DNA of 64,000 nucleotides from Longimicrobium sp. (GCA_036389135.1 DASVQP010000003.1:57612-121611), one strand, 5' to 3'. Shown: positions 42,759 to 52,592, counted from the first letter of the stretch. A program made the numbers and translations. Notes: generated from the sequence alone by a model not told the origin.

Positions 42759-44960
42759 ATGACCCTCCTGGCGATCGGCGCCGCGCTCCTGTTGCAGGTA
42801 CCCACGGGGCAGCCCCCCCGCGACACCCTGCGCTTCCCCGCCCCGCGCGACACGGTGCGCATCGGCGCGCCGGCAGCGGCGCCGGCGCCCGCGCGTCCGG
42901 CGGAGGACTCGCTCGCCTTCGACTCCCCCGGCACGCGCGAACTCGTGGAGCGGGTGCGGATGACCGTGGGAATCGTCCCCGCCGGGCTGGCCGACTACCG
43001 GGCGCACCTGGAGTCCAGCGTGTACCTGTCGCTCCGCGCGGACTCGGCGGCGGGCGGCGAGCTTCCGCTGACGGTGGACGAGTTCGCGGGGGAGGTGCGC
43101 TGGGGGCGCGACGGGGGGTTGGAGCAGCGCATCCGCGGGCACCGCATCCGCCAGCTTGCCCCCACGCCGTACACCATCGGCAGCTGGCTGGACGCGCCAT
43201 GGGTGGTGCCGCACCTGTACGGCAGCACGGTGGACGCGCTCCAGCTTTCGCCCAACGCCAACCGGCGCAGCACGATGACGCGCGCGGTGCACCCCTTCTC
43301 GCTTCGCGGGCCGGAGTTCTACCGCTACACGGCGGAGGACACGGTGCGTGTGCGGACGCAGGAGGGGGTCACGACGCTGGTCGCCGTGGCGGTGCGCCCG
43401 CGCGCGGAGGCGCCCGGCGGCGGGCTGCGCCTGCTGGCCGGCACCTTTTACCTGGACGTGGACCGCGCCGCCATCGCCCGCGCGCGCTTCGGCTTCACCG
43501 AGCGGCAGGGGCGGCTCTCGCTTACCGAGGCGGGGCTCTTCTTCGAGCTGGAGAACGCGCTCGTGGGCGGAAGCTACTGGCTTCCGGTGAGGCAGCGGCG
43601 CGAGATCCAGGTGAGCTCGCCGGTGCTGGGCGGGGCCTCGGCGCTGCGGCTGGTGACCTCTCTCTCGCGGTTCGAGCTGAACACCGGGTGGCGCGCGGAG
43701 TCGCCGGGGTCGCGGCTGGTGCGCGACCTGGCGCGCGGCGAGACCGCCTTCGCCGGGTGGCGCGACCCCGCGCAGCGCGGCGAGGACGTGCTGCGCATCG
43801 GCGACTTCGCGGACCTGCGCGAGGCGATCCGCCCCCCGAATCCGGAAGCCGGCCCGCTGCGGCTCGGCTTCCGCCCGGAGCGGACCAGCCACTTGTTTCG
43901 CTTCAACCGGGTGGAGGGGCTCTTCCTGGGCGCCGGCGCGCGCCTGGAGCCGCGCGACCCGCTGCGGCGCGATTGGAGCCTGTACGGCACCGGCGGCTTC
44001 GCCTTCGCGGAGGGGACGGCGCGCGGCGAGCTCTCCGCCCGCTACCACCCGGTGCCGCGCACGGGCGCGCCGCAGTACACGGTCTCCGCCACCGGGTACC
44101 GGCGGCTGCGCGATACGCGCGTCTTCCGCCCCGCATTCGAGTGGGAGCTGGGCTACGCGCTGGGCGCCGCGTTCGGCGGCGCGGACCGGCGCGACTACTA
44201 CGACGCGGCCGGCGGCGAGCTCTTCCTGGCGCGGAGGCGCGGCCCCTTTACGGCGCGCATCGGCGCCCGCGCGGAGCGGCAGGACTCGGTGACGCGCAAC
44301 ACGGAGAGCGGGCTGCTCGGCGGCGGCAACTTCGGCCCGGTGGCCGCCTCAGAACCCGGCACGCACACGGCGCTGGAAGGCGAGCTGCGCTACGCCCGCG
44401 GCGCCGGCGCGTTCGGCATCACCCCGTCGCTGGTGGCGTCGCTCTGGGCCGAGGCCGGCGTGGGCGACTTCGCCACGCAGCGGGTGACGGCCACGGTGGC
44501 CACGCGCCGCCCGGGCCGTTACGTCACCCTCATCGCGCGCGGCGACGCGGGGATCGTCGCCGGCGAGGCGCCGCCGCAGTTCCTCATCCGCTTCGGCGGC
44601 GGCGAGGGGCTGCGCGGCTACGACGACCGCGAGTTCGCGGGCTCGACGGCGGCGCTGGCGCGGGCGCGGCTCCTCCTTCACCTACCGCCGTACGGCAACC
44701 GGCCGCTCTTCCGCAGCGGGATCTTCCTCTTCCCGCCCCTGCGCCCGGCCCTGGTCCTCTCAGGCGACGCGGGCTGGTCCGAGGTTTCGGAAGACGCGGG
44801 GCCCTCGCTCCTCCGCCTGGGCGGCCGCACCACCGATGGCACGCGCTACTCGCACGGCATCGGCCTCAGCCTCTTTGAGGACGCCGTTTCGGTCGAGCGT
44901 GTCTGGCCGGGAGACGGCGGGGAGGCGCGGTGGTACGCGGGGTTCACGACGTGGTTCTGA
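42759..44960 (+). CDS. Outer-membrane beta-barrel protein, surface-antigen/DUF5686-like
   Basis: 733 residues. A short signal-like N-terminus (MTLLAIGAALLLQVPTGQPP) and Pro/Ala linker precede a mainly beta region. Residues about 370-733 form amphipathic strands ending in aromatic residues, with terminal YAGFTTWF, as in outer-membrane barrels. The C-terminal LIRFGGGEGLRGYDDREFAG has the conserved RGY loop of the bacterial surface antigen (BamA/TamA/Sam) group. Probably an outer-membrane transporter or assembly factor. Confidence 0.75.
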   Translation: MTLLAIGAALLLQVPTGQPPRDTLRFPAPRDTVRIGAPAAAPAPARPAEDSLAFDSPGTRELVERVRMTVGIVPAGLADYRAHLESSVYLSLRADSAAGGELPLTVDEFAGEVRWGRDGGLEQRIRGHRIRQLAPTPYTIGSWLDAPWVVPHLYGSTVDALQLSPNANRRSTMTRAVHPFSLRGPEFYRYTAEDTVRVRTQEGVTTLVAVAVRPRAEAPGGGLRLLAGTFYLDVDRAAIARARFGFTERQGRLSLTEAGLFFELENALVGGSYWLPVRQRREIQVSSPVLGGASALRLVTSLSRFELNTGWRAESPGSRLVRDLARGETAFAGWRDPAQRGEDVLRIGDFADLREAIRPPNPEAGPLRLGFRPERTSHLFRFNRVEGLFLGAGARLEPRDPLRRDWSLYGTGGFAFAEGTARGELSARYHPVPRTGAPQYTVSATGYRRLRDTRVFRPAFEWELGYALGAAFGGADRRDYYDAAGGELFLARRRGPFTARIGARAERQDSVTRNTESGLLGGGNFGPVAASEPGTHTALEGELRYARGAGAFGITPSLVASLWAEAGVGDFATQRVTATVATRRPGRYVTLIARGDAGIVAGEAPPQFLIRFGGGEGLRGYDDREFAGSTAALARARLLLHLPPYGNRPLFRSGIFLFPPLRPALVLSGDAGWSEVSEDAGPSLLRLGGRTTDGTRYSHGIGLSLFEDAVSVERVWPGDGGEARWYAGFTTWF

Positions 44961-44983
44961 TATCTTCAACGCCGTAACGGAAG

Positions 44984-45153
44984 TCTCACGCAGAGACGCA
45001 GGGAGAGAACAACTGAGTAAAGCCTCACACAGAGGCCACAGAAGGAACTGAAAGCCACAGAGAAAACTTTTTGCGGTTCTCTCTGTGGCTCTGTGTCTCT
45101 GTGTGAGCCATGCAGTTGCAGTTCTCTCCCGCGTCTCTGGGCGCTTGCGTGAG
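44984..45153 (+). repeat. Nested pair of hairpin repeats
   Basis: Outer arms TCTCACGCAGAGACGCAGGG and the mirror ending in CGCTTGCGTGAG enclose a complete inner repeat at 45024-45107 (CTCACACAGAGGCCACAG and CTGTGTCTCTGTGTGAG). Same arrangement as at 23.3 kb. Confidence 0.8.
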
Positions 45154-45189
45154 GCAAGCCCGACGACAGTCGCGGTTGGCGGGGGATGG

Positions 45190-45236
45190 AGACGTGGCGG
45201 GCACGGGCAGCCATACGGGGCTGCCCCTACCGGCGC
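45190..45236 (+). repeat. GGGCACGGGCAGCC inverted repeat
   Basis: GGGCACGGGCAGCC and GGGGCTGCCCCTACC form a short hairpin. Two related copies lie at 52.3-52.4 kb. It overlaps the end of the adjacent minus-strand gene. Confidence 0.65.
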
Positions 45237-46549
45237 TTGCGGCGGTTCGCCTTGCTCTTTCCGCCGCCGGTGCCTTTGCGGGCCATGGCGCTCAACGCCT
45301 GCATCCAGTCGGCCAGGATGATGTCCAGCGCCTGGTAGACGAACTCGGTGGGCATCTGCTCGCGCAGCTCCGGGGGGAGCGTGGCCGGGTCGACGACGCG
45401 GGCGATGCCGGCTTCGATGAAAATCGAGTTCAGACGAGCGAGGATCTCGCGGGCCTCGGAGGCGCTGCGGGCGGGCGGGACGGAGCGCGGCACCTCCTCG
45501 CGCGTCATCGTGCGCGTGAGCACCGCTTCCAGGAAGATCGCGGGCGGCACCTCCAGCTCCACGGAATCCTTGACCGCTTCGGCCAGGGCGCGCGTCCACT
45601 CGGCCGGTGGGACGGGGACCAGGATGGAGCCCGGCGAGCGCAGCCACGTCCCGTCGGCGAAGGGGATCAGGCGTCCGATCACCACCGCGCCGGGCCCGTA
45701 CGCCTCCTCCACCCCGCCGTGCTCGATCACCGTGGACTCGCTGCCGTCCACCACCGAGACGAAAACCGCCTCGTCGCCGGTCCGCTCGCGCACGTGCCAC
45801 ATCCCGGTCACCGACTCGAGTAGGCTGCGGCCCATCAGGCGCTGCCGGGGCGGGATCGTGGCGAACCCCTCCTCGTCCTGCACGATCTTCCCGAGAGGCG
45901 AGAGACCGGTGGCGAGTGAGGTGTGGTCCACCAGCGACCACTCCTGCTCCCGTACGCCGGCCGAGAACTCGTCGTCCTCCACCGGTTTGGCGGGGCGCCA
46001 GCGCCGGAACCACCACATGGAGGCGGCACGCTCCACTTCGGCCAGCGGGTCGCCCTGGATGCTCCCCTCCACGCGGTCGAACAGGATCTCGATGAGCGAC
46101 ACGTGCGCGGCCGCGGTCGAGATCGGGCTCGCCACCAGGAGGATGGTTTCCGTGTCGCCCTCGAGCGCGAGGTAAGCGTCGTGGGTGTGCTCTTCGAGCG
46201 CGGCTTCGTGGAGCAGCTGCTCCGCGTCGAGCAGCTGGTCCTCGGAGAGCTGCTCCAGCGATTCGGGGAGCTCCACGCCGGCCCGGTCCGCCGCGGCGTG
46301 GGCGGCTTCGCTCAGTTCCAGCGCGGCCATGCGCAGCTCGGCGTCGGTGGGGGCTCCTTCGGCGCGGCGCGCGCGCGCCACCAGCCGCGACGCCAGCGCG
46401 AACGCCTGGCCCGCGAAGTCGGTGTCCGGGTCCACGTCCAGGTACTCCGCCTCCAGCAGCGCCGCGATCGCCACGAAGGCGTCGCCCGCGTCACCGGTGA
46501 GGGGGATGGACTCGAAGGGAACGTCGTCGGTGGTGAATTCGGTGGTCAT
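45227..46549 (-). CDS. Unrecognised acidic protein
   Basis: 440 residues. The N-terminal 120 residues are acidic and helical (LEQLSEDQLLDAEQLLHEAA); the middle contains WWFRRWRPAKPVEDDEFSAG and a beta-rich region ending with GAVVIGRLIPFADGTWLRSP; the C-terminus is very basic (GGGKSKANRRKRR). No catalytic motif is visible. The start follows a repeat-containing leader, which makes upstream Met codons unlikely. Confidence 0.65.
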   Translation of the reverse strand: MTTEFTTDDVPFESIPLTGDAGDAFVAIAALLEAEYLDVDPDTDFAGQAFALASRLVARARRAEGAPTDAELRMAALELSEAAHAAADRAGVELPESLEQLSEDQLLDAEQLLHEAALEEHTHDAYLALEGDTETILLVASPISTAAAHVSLIEILFDRVEGSIQGDPLAEVERAASMWWFRRWRPAKPVEDDEFSAGVREQEWSLVDHTSLATGLSPLGKIVQDEEGFATIPPRQRLMGRSLLESVTGMWHVRERTGDEAVFVSVVDGSESTVIEHGGVEEAYGPGAVVIGRLIPFADGTWLRSPGSILVPVPPAEWTRALAEAVKDSVELEVPPAIFLEAVLTRTMTREEVPRSVPPARSASEAREILARLNSIFIEAGIARVVDPATLPPELREQMPTEFVYQALDIILADWMQALSAMARKGTGGGKSKANRRKRR

Positions 46550-46590
46550 GCGTGGGGAAAGAGAGTGCGTGAGTGCGTGAATGCGCGATA

Positions 46591-46792
46591 ATGTCATTCT
46601 GAGGGAGTCCGCCCCGCACAAGAATCGGCGAAGCCCAACCAAACTGCTGCGGCGACCGAAGAATCTAGCCAGAGCCGGGCCAGGTCTCGCGGGTCACGCC
46701 CGGCCCCTCTGAACGCGCAGTAGATCCTTCGCTCCGCGCCATGGATCGTACCGGAGGAAAGGGCGGAGCAGCGCGTCGCTCAGGATGACAGA
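46591..46792 (+). repeat. Imperfect palindrome, GTCATTCTGAG / CTCAGGATGAC class
   Basis: ATGTCATTCTGAG on the left is mirrored by CGCTCAGGATGACA on the right; inside, GAAGAATCT is mirrored by AGATCCTTCG. This matches the widespread repeat seen in Acidobacteria, Planctomycetes and related genomes. It fills the gap between two minus-strand genes. Confidence 0.75.
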
Positions 46793-46798
46793 GTCTCG

Positions 46799-47362
46799 TC
46801 AGGGGGTGCGCGACACGTGGGCGGCGACCGGCGCGGAAAGCCCGTCGATGCTGCGTGTGTTCTTTTCCCACTGGTAGGCGGGAAGCGCATCGCTTTTCTC
46901 CTCCGCCCACTTCAACAGTGTTTCACGCTGTGCGCTGTACTCCATGAGCGGAACCGCGAACCCGCACGACGTCTGCACCCGGGAAACCTCCGCGCGGACG
47001 ATGTGGCGGATGCCGGGGTATGAAGGGAACCCGCTCGACTGCTCCGCCCACTGAGCGCTGTCAGGCAGAATCACCTCGCCAGTACCGTACAGCCGCAGGA
47101 TGCGCGGAGGACCCGCAAACGCGCAGAACATGAACGTGATGCGGCCGTTCTCGTGCAGGTGGGCCGCCGTTTCGTTGCCACTCCCTATCAGGTCCAGGTA
47201 TGCGACCCGGCTGGGGGAGAGCACGCGCAAGCAGTCCAGCCCTTTGGGCGACAGGTTCACGTGCCCGTCACCGGCAAGTGGAGCGGTGGCGACAAAGAAC
47301 AGCGGCTGCGCCTCGATGAAGGCCTTCAGCTCCGGCGTGATGCACTCCACCACCTTGCCCAT
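46799..47362 (-). CDS. Pyridoxamine 5'-phosphate oxidase-fold protein
   Basis: 187 residues. The FMN-binding split-barrel pattern is visible: FFVATAPLAGDGHVNLSPKG near residue 23, VAYLDLIGSGNETAAHLHEN, ITFMFCAFAGPPRILRLYG. This group binds FMN or F420 and reduces or oxidises small molecules; the substrate is unknown. The start at 47362 fits the family N-terminus. Confidence 0.8.
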   Translation of the reverse strand: MGKVVECITPELKAFIEAQPLFFVATAPLAGDGHVNLSPKGLDCLRVLSPSRVAYLDLIGSGNETAAHLHENGRITFMFCAFAGPPRILRLYGTGEVILPDSAQWAEQSSGFPSYPGIRHIVRAEVSRVQTSCGFAVPLMEYSAQRETLLKWAEEKSDALPAYQWEKNTRSIDGLSAPVAAHVSRTP

Positions 47363-47449
47363 GATCCACCATTCATCGAGTGGTCCGTCCGACACCAGGC
47401 GCGGCCCGCAACGCTGCACCTTTGGCGGGGGGACCGCAAGGGCTGGCAA

Positions 47450-47515
47450 TGGAAGTGCGTGAATGCACGGGGGTGATGACCAGGATCTCAGCACTCACGC
47501 ACTCACGAACTCCCC
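47450..47515 (+). repeat. GTGCGTGAATGC inverted repeat
   Basis: AGTGCGTGAATGCACG is answered by GCACTCACGCACTCACGAAC about 20 bases later. Single arms of the same word (GTGCGTGAGTGCGTG) lie at 46.56 kb and 63.8 kb. Confidence 0.6.
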
Positions 47516-47519
47516 GACC

Positions 47520-48869
47520 ATGCGCCGAACCGTACTCCTCCTCACCCTTCTCTCCGCCGCGCCCGCCGCCGCGCAGGAGCGCCCCTTCGGTACGCTGCGC
47601 GAGCAGGCGGCGACGCGGCAGGAGTGGCTCCGGCTTCGGCTGGAGCGCGTGCTGCCGCGGCTGATGCGAGAGCAGGGCGTGGCGATGTGGATCGTCCCGA
47701 TGCGCGAGTACAACGAAGATCCCGTCTTCTCATCGCTCGTCTCGCCGACGACGATGGCGGCGCGGCGGCGCACCATCTACGTCTTCTGCGACAGGGGCGG
47801 AGAGCGTGGTGTCGAAAAGGTGGCGATCGGAGGGTCGACGCAGGGCGGGCTGTACCGCGTGGTGCGCGACCCCGATGCGCCCGTGGGCACCGCCGGCACC
47901 ACCCGGCGCCCCGCCGAGCCGTACGGCCCCGACCAGTGGAAGCTCCTCGCACCGCTGGTGGAGGCGTGCGACCCGCGCACCATCGCGGTGAACGTGTCGG
48001 CGACGCACGCGTTTTCGGATGGGCTCACGGTGGGCGAGTGGGAGGGGCTGCAGGGCGCGCTCCCGCCCCGCTTCCGCGAGCGGGTGGTGCGGCGCGAGCT
48101 GCTTCCGCTGCAGCTCATCGAGGAGCGCCTCCCCGAGCAGGTCGCGCGCTACGTGGAGATGCAGCGCGTGGTGCACGACATCATCTCCACCGCCTTTTCC
48201 GAGCGCGTGATCCGGCCGGGCGAGACGCGCACGGAGGACGTGGTCTGGTGGATGCGGCAGCGGGTGAACGACCTGGGGCTCGGCACCTGGTTCCAGCCCA
48301 GCGTCGACGTGCAGCGCCCGGGAGTGGAAATGGGCGACTCCGCAAACCCCGTCATCCGCCGCGGAGACGTGCTGCACTGCGACTTCGGGATCACGGCGCT
48401 GGGGCTGAACACGGACACGCAGCACATGGGCTACGTCCTGCGCCACGGCGAGACGGACGCCCCCGCCGGGCTGCGCGCCGCCCTCGCGCGCGGCAACCGC
48501 CTGCAGGACATCCTGCTGGAGGAGATGCGCCCCGGACGCACGGGCAACCAGGTGCTCGCGGCCGCCCGAGCCCGCATGCGCACGGAGGGAATCGACGGCA
48601 CCATCTACACGCACCCCATCGGCGCGCACGGCCACGGCGCCGGCCCGCTGATCGGCCTGTGGGACCGCCAGGAGGGCGTGCCCGGCCGCGGTGACGTCCC
48701 GCTGCGCCCCAACAGCTGGTTCAGCATCGAGCTCCAGGCCACCACGCCGGTGCCCGAGTGGAACGGCCAGCCCGTGCGCATGGGGCTGGAGGAGGAAGCG
48801 CGGCTGGACGAGGGCGGCGCGCGGCACTGGGTGCTGCGGCGGCAGGAGCGGTTCCATCTGGTGAAGTAG
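47520..48869 (+). CDS. Secreted M24-family (aminopeptidase P-like) peptidase
   Basis: 449 residues with a Sec signal peptide (MRRTVLLLTLLSAAPAAAQ). The creatinase/prolidase domain has metal-ligand contexts HCDFGITALGLNTDTQHMG (two Asp), HPIGAHGHGAG (His), WFSIELQ (Glu) and MGLEEEARL (Glu). The family removes residues before proline or cleaves related amides. Export to the periplasm is unusual for an M24 enzyme but fits the signal. Confidence 0.85.
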   Translation: MRRTVLLLTLLSAAPAAAQERPFGTLREQAATRQEWLRLRLERVLPRLMREQGVAMWIVPMREYNEDPVFSSLVSPTTMAARRRTIYVFCDRGGERGVEKVAIGGSTQGGLYRVVRDPDAPVGTAGTTRRPAEPYGPDQWKLLAPLVEACDPRTIAVNVSATHAFSDGLTVGEWEGLQGALPPRFRERVVRRELLPLQLIEERLPEQVARYVEMQRVVHDIISTAFSERVIRPGETRTEDVVWWMRQRVNDLGLGTWFQPSVDVQRPGVEMGDSANPVIRRGDVLHCDFGITALGLNTDTQHMGYVLRHGETDAPAGLRAALARGNRLQDILLEEMRPGRTGNQVLAAARARMRTEGIDGTIYTHPIGAHGHGAGPLIGLWDRQEGVPGRGDVPLRPNSWFSIELQATTPVPEWNGQPVRMGLEEEARLDEGGARHWVLRRQERFHLVK

Positions 48870-48970
48870 GAAACGGGGAGCGGCGGTGCGATAGGGGTGT
48901 CACGGCGTGGCGAGCCCGCGCGTTTGCTCGTACCCGGAAGTACGCTGCACCCCAGAATGAGGAGGCACAC

Positions 48971-49360
48971 ATGATCGGATCACCTCGTTCGCTCCCGCGC
49001 AGAGCCTTCGCGGCCGCGCTCCTGCTGCTCGCCACGTCGTGCGGGATCCTCGACCCGGACCCGGTGAGGGTCCGCGTGAGAAACTCCACCGGCCACAAGC
49101 TCGAAGCGATCAAAGTGATGGCCCCGAGAACGTCGGAGCGGTTTGGAAGCCTCGAGCCGGGGAAGACCTCCCGCTACCACGCCGCCAATCGGGCCTACAT
49201 CTTCCCCTACATCGAGGCGCTCCTCGACGGAGCGGTGGTCCGCCAGCAGCCGAGGGACTTCGTGGGCGAGGAACCCATGGAGCCGGGCACGTACACCTAT
49301 GAGCTGAGGCTGAGCTCGAGGCAGCCGTACTTCCTGCACGCCACCGTCATCCGCGAGTGA
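48971..49360 (+). CDS. Small lipoprotein of unknown function
   Basis: 129 residues with a GAGG site upstream. The lipobox is ATSC (Cys24). The mature protein is a small beta-sandwich type (VRVRVRNSTGHKLEAIKVMA) with a Gly/Pro-rich turn. Not recognised. Confidence 0.6.
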   Translation: MIGSPRSLPRRAFAAALLLLATSCGILDPDPVRVRVRNSTGHKLEAIKVMAPRTSERFGSLEPGKTSRYHAANRAYIFPYIEALLDGAVVRQQPRDFVGEEPMEPGTYTYELRLSSRQPYFLHATVIRE

Positions 49361-49369
49361 CGGCGCGTT

Positions 49370-49407
49370 GCGAGGGGCCGGCCCGCGGGAACGGGCCGGC
49401 CCCTCGC
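49370..49407 (+). terminator. Hairpin terminator
   Basis: GCGAGGGGCCGGCCCG pairs perfectly with CGGGCCGGCCCCTCGC around CGGGAA. It directly follows the small lipoprotein gene. Confidence 0.8.
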
Positions 49408-49478
49408 TTCCAACCATTCCGCGCCACCCGGCATCAGAAGTAGGTCCGCAGTCCCGCGACCTCCAACGCTACCCTCCG

Positions 49479-52202
49479 ATGCGACCCTCGATCCCGCTCC
49501 GAATCGCCGCCCTGGCCGCCGTGCTCGCCACGCCGGCGGCGGCGCAGAACGCCGTGCAGGCGTCCAACACCACCGCGGCGGCGCACGACAAGCCGGTGCC
49601 CTCCGTGCAGGCCGCGCCCAGGGCGGAGGCGATCGTGCTGGACGGGGTGCTCAACGAAGGGATCTGGAGCACGGCGTCCATGGCCGGCGACTTCCGGCAG
49701 CAGGAGCCGAAGGAGGGCGAGCCCGCCACGCAGCGGACCGAGGTGCGCTTCGCCTTCGACGACGAGGCGCTCTACGTGGGCGCGCGGATGCGGGACACGC
49801 TGGGCGCGGCCGGGGTGCGCACCCGCCTCGCGCGCCGCGACCAGAGCGTGGAGGGCGACTACATCCAGCTCGTCTTCGACACCTTTCACGACCACACCGG
49901 CCGCACCGTCTTCCAGATCAACCCATCCGGCGTGAAGTACGACGCGGGACAGGCCTCCTCGAACGCCGACCCTTCGTGGGACCCCATCTGGCAGGCGGCC
50001 ACCAGGGTCGACTCCGCCGGGTGGACGGCCGAGCTGCGCATCCCGTGGGCGCAGCTCCGCTTCTCGCGCGAGGCGCAGCAGACGTGGGGGATGCAGATCT
50101 GGCGCTACGTGGAGCGGCTCAACGAGATGTCGATGTGGTCGTTCTGGGGACGGCAGGAGGCGGGCGGGCCGCCGCGCTTCGGGCACCTGGAGGGGATGCG
50201 CATCGACAAGCGGCCGCGCGGCGTGGAGTTGATGCCGTACGCCGTGGCGCGCGCATCGTACGTGCGCCCCACGCAGCCGGGGAGCCCCTTTCAGGACGCC
50301 AGCGCCTACGACTCGCGCATCGGCGGCGACGTGCGGATGCTGCTGGGCTCCAACCTGACCCTCTCCGCCACCATCAACCCGGACTTCGGGCAGGTGGAGC
50401 AGGACCCCGCAGTGGTGAACCTTTCCGCCTTTGAAAGCTACTTCGAGGAGAAGCGCCCCTTCTTCGTGGAAGGGAGCGGGCTTCTGTCGTTCGGCGGGCT
50501 CAACTGCTTCAACTGCAGCAACGTGGAGGGGATGTCGCTCTTCTACTCGCGGCGCATCGGGCGGGCGCCGCAGGGGGCGCTTCCCGGGGGGCTCGACTTC
50601 ACCGAGGTGCCGCGCAACACGCGCATGCTGGGCGCCGCCAAGCTCACCGGGCGCACGGGCGGCGGGTGGCAGCTCGGCGCGCTGGAGGCGGTGACGGCGC
50701 GCGAGGTGGCGCAGGTGCAGGCGACGGACGGCACGCGCGACGAGGTGGCGGTGGAGCCGTTCACCAACTACGCGCTGGCCCGCGCGCGCCGCACCACGGG
50801 GGGCGGGCGCTACACCTGGGGCGTGATCGGCACCTCCGTCATCCGCCGCTTCGGCACGGGCGACGATGCGCTGCGAGACCGCATCCCCTCGCACGCCGAG
50901 ACGGTGGGGGCGGATTGGAACCTGTACTCCGCGGGGCAGAAGTACCGGCTGATGGGGAACTTCGCCCTCTCCAACGTGCAGGGGGACTCGCTGGCCATCG
51001 GCCGTCTGCAGCGCTCCAGCGCGCGCTACTTCGACCGGCCGGACCGGGTGAGCGGCGGCAACGGGATCTTCTCCGACGAGTACGACCTCGGGGGCACGGC
51101 GATGCGCGGCTTCGGCGGCTACGCGCGCGCATCCAAGGAGACGGGGAACTGGCTGTGGGAGACGGGGCTCAACTACCGCAGCCCCGGCTTCGAGGTCAAC
51201 GACATGGCCTTCATGAACCGCGCGGACTACGTGTGGATGAACGCCAACCTGCTGCGGCAGTGGACCAAGCCGGGCTCGTGGTACCGCCGGCTCACCTGGA
51301 TCGGCGGCGGGCAGCAGCAGCACAACTTCGACGGCGACCGCACCGACCTGCAGGCGGCGTCGTACGTCGGCGGGCAGTTCCTCAACTATTGGAACTGGGC
51401 CGGCTACTTCCAGTACCGGCCGGGCGTCTACGACGACCGCGTCACGCGCGGCGCGGGCGTCGTGCGCCGCCCGACGGACTGGTTCGGCTTCGTCAACCTG
51501 AGCACCGACAACCGCAAGCCGCTGGTCCTCTCGCTGAACCCGTCGTGGAGCGGGAACGAGGAAGGCTCGCGCTCGTTCAACGCGTCGGGGAGCGCGCGCT
51601 TCAAGCCCGCCAGCAACGTGCAGATCACGCTGGGCCCGTCGTTCACCACCAGCCACAGCGCCGCGCAGTTCGTCCGCCGCTTCGATGACCCGAGCGCCAC
51701 CGCCTTCTTTGGTCGCCGCGCCGTCTTCGCGGAGATCGAGCAGCGCACGCTTTCGCTGAACACGCGCCTCAACTGGACCTTTACCCCGGACCTTACGCTG
51801 GAACTGTTCGCGCAGCCCTTTGTGGCCACCGGCGACTACGAGTCGTTCAAGGAGTTCGTGCGCCCGCGCGAGCTGGACAAGCACGAGTTCGACGCGGCGC
51901 AGCTCACGCCCGTGATGGCGGACGGCCGTGTGACTTCCTACACGCTGGACCCGGACCGCGACCCGGCCACGGCGAACTTCTCGTTCGGCAATCCGGACTT
52001 CAACGTCCGCTCGCTGCGCGGCAGCGCGGTGCTGCGCTGGGAGTACCGCCCGGGCTCCACGCTGTTCTTCGTGTGGCAGCAGGAGCGCAGCGGCGCAGCC
52101 GGCTACGGCGACTTCGCCTTCGACCGCGACGCCACGGCCGTTTTCCGCCAGCACCCGGACAACATCTTCGTGATCAAGGCGAGCTACTGGATGGGGCGGT
52201 AA
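49479..52202 (+). CDS. CBM9-like/DUF5916 outer-membrane protein
   Basis: 907 residues. Sec signal peptide at the N-terminus (ALAAVLATPAAAQ). Residues about 45-230 form a CBM9-like sandwich (IVLDGVLNEGIWSTASMAGD, VRFAFDDEALYVGARM), then the DUF5916 barrel begins, with EEKRPFFVEGSG and LFYSRRIGR. Long strands alternate to the C-terminal FVIKASYWMG. Such proteins are common in Gemmatimonadota and Bacteroidota; the ligand is unknown. Confidence 0.85.
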   Translation: MRPSIPLRIAALAAVLATPAAAQNAVQASNTTAAAHDKPVPSVQAAPRAEAIVLDGVLNEGIWSTASMAGDFRQQEPKEGEPATQRTEVRFAFDDEALYVGARMRDTLGAAGVRTRLARRDQSVEGDYIQLVFDTFHDHTGRTVFQINPSGVKYDAGQASSNADPSWDPIWQAATRVDSAGWTAELRIPWAQLRFSREAQQTWGMQIWRYVERLNEMSMWSFWGRQEAGGPPRFGHLEGMRIDKRPRGVELMPYAVARASYVRPTQPGSPFQDASAYDSRIGGDVRMLLGSNLTLSATINPDFGQVEQDPAVVNLSAFESYFEEKRPFFVEGSGLLSFGGLNCFNCSNVEGMSLFYSRRIGRAPQGALPGGLDFTEVPRNTRMLGAAKLTGRTGGGWQLGALEAVTAREVAQVQATDGTRDEVAVEPFTNYALARARRTTGGGRYTWGVIGTSVIRRFGTGDDALRDRIPSHAETVGADWNLYSAGQKYRLMGNFALSNVQGDSLAIGRLQRSSARYFDRPDRVSGGNGIFSDEYDLGGTAMRGFGGYARASKETGNWLWETGLNYRSPGFEVNDMAFMNRADYVWMNANLLRQWTKPGSWYRRLTWIGGGQQQHNFDGDRTDLQAASYVGGQFLNYWNWAGYFQYRPGVYDDRVTRGAGVVRRPTDWFGFVNLSTDNRKPLVLSLNPSWSGNEEGSRSFNASGSARFKPASNVQITLGPSFTTSHSAAQFVRRFDDPSATAFFGRRAVFAEIEQRTLSLNTRLNWTFTPDLTLELFAQPFVATGDYESFKEFVRPRELDKHEFDAAQLTPVMADGRVTSYTLDPDRDPATANFSFGNPDFNVRSLRGSAVLRWEYRPGSTLFFVWQQERSGAAGYGDFAFDRDATAVFRQHPDNIFVIKASYWMGR

Positions 52203-52230
52203 GCCCCATCCCCCGCTCGTCACCTCGCTG

Positions 52231-52263
52231 CCCCTCCCCCAATAACTACCTGGGGGAGGGGCG
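52231..52263 (+). terminator. Hairpin terminator
   Basis: GCCCCTCCCCC and GGGGGAGGGGC around AATAACTACCT. The same design recurs at 58384-58416. Confidence 0.7.
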
Positions 52264-52284
52264 GTTGGCGTGCATCCGTGCGCG

Positions 52285-52560
52285 GCGCATTGGGCGGCGC
52301 GGGGGCGGGCACGGGCAGCCACGTGGGGCGGCCCCTACCAGGGTTTGGTGCGAAGGGGCGGGGGTTCGGCGCGTGACGGCGGGCGCCGGTGCGGGGGCAG
52401 GCACGGGCGCGATAAATCGCGGCCCCTACGAGGCATCGGTGCAACACGCGGAGTTCTCCCCCTCACCCGCCCTGCGCCCCCGCAGGCGGGGGAGGGGGCC
52501 GGGGGAGGGGGCCCCGACCTCCGCGGCAGGTTGTTTGCGCGGACCCTCCCCACGTACCTT
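52285..52560 (+). repeat. Cluster of GC-rich intergenic repeats
   Basis: Two GGGCACGGGC-type hairpins (around 52.31-52.34 and 52.40-52.43 kb, the second with GATAAATCGCGGCCCCTAC) are followed by CTCACCCGCCCTGCGCCCCC and its mirrored GGCGGGGGAGGGGGCC. The last is shared with 59.4 kb. No gene is seen in this 390-base gap. Confidence 0.6.
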
Positions 52561-52592
52561 CCCTGCCGCCGATTTCCCTCAGCCGAGCCGTC

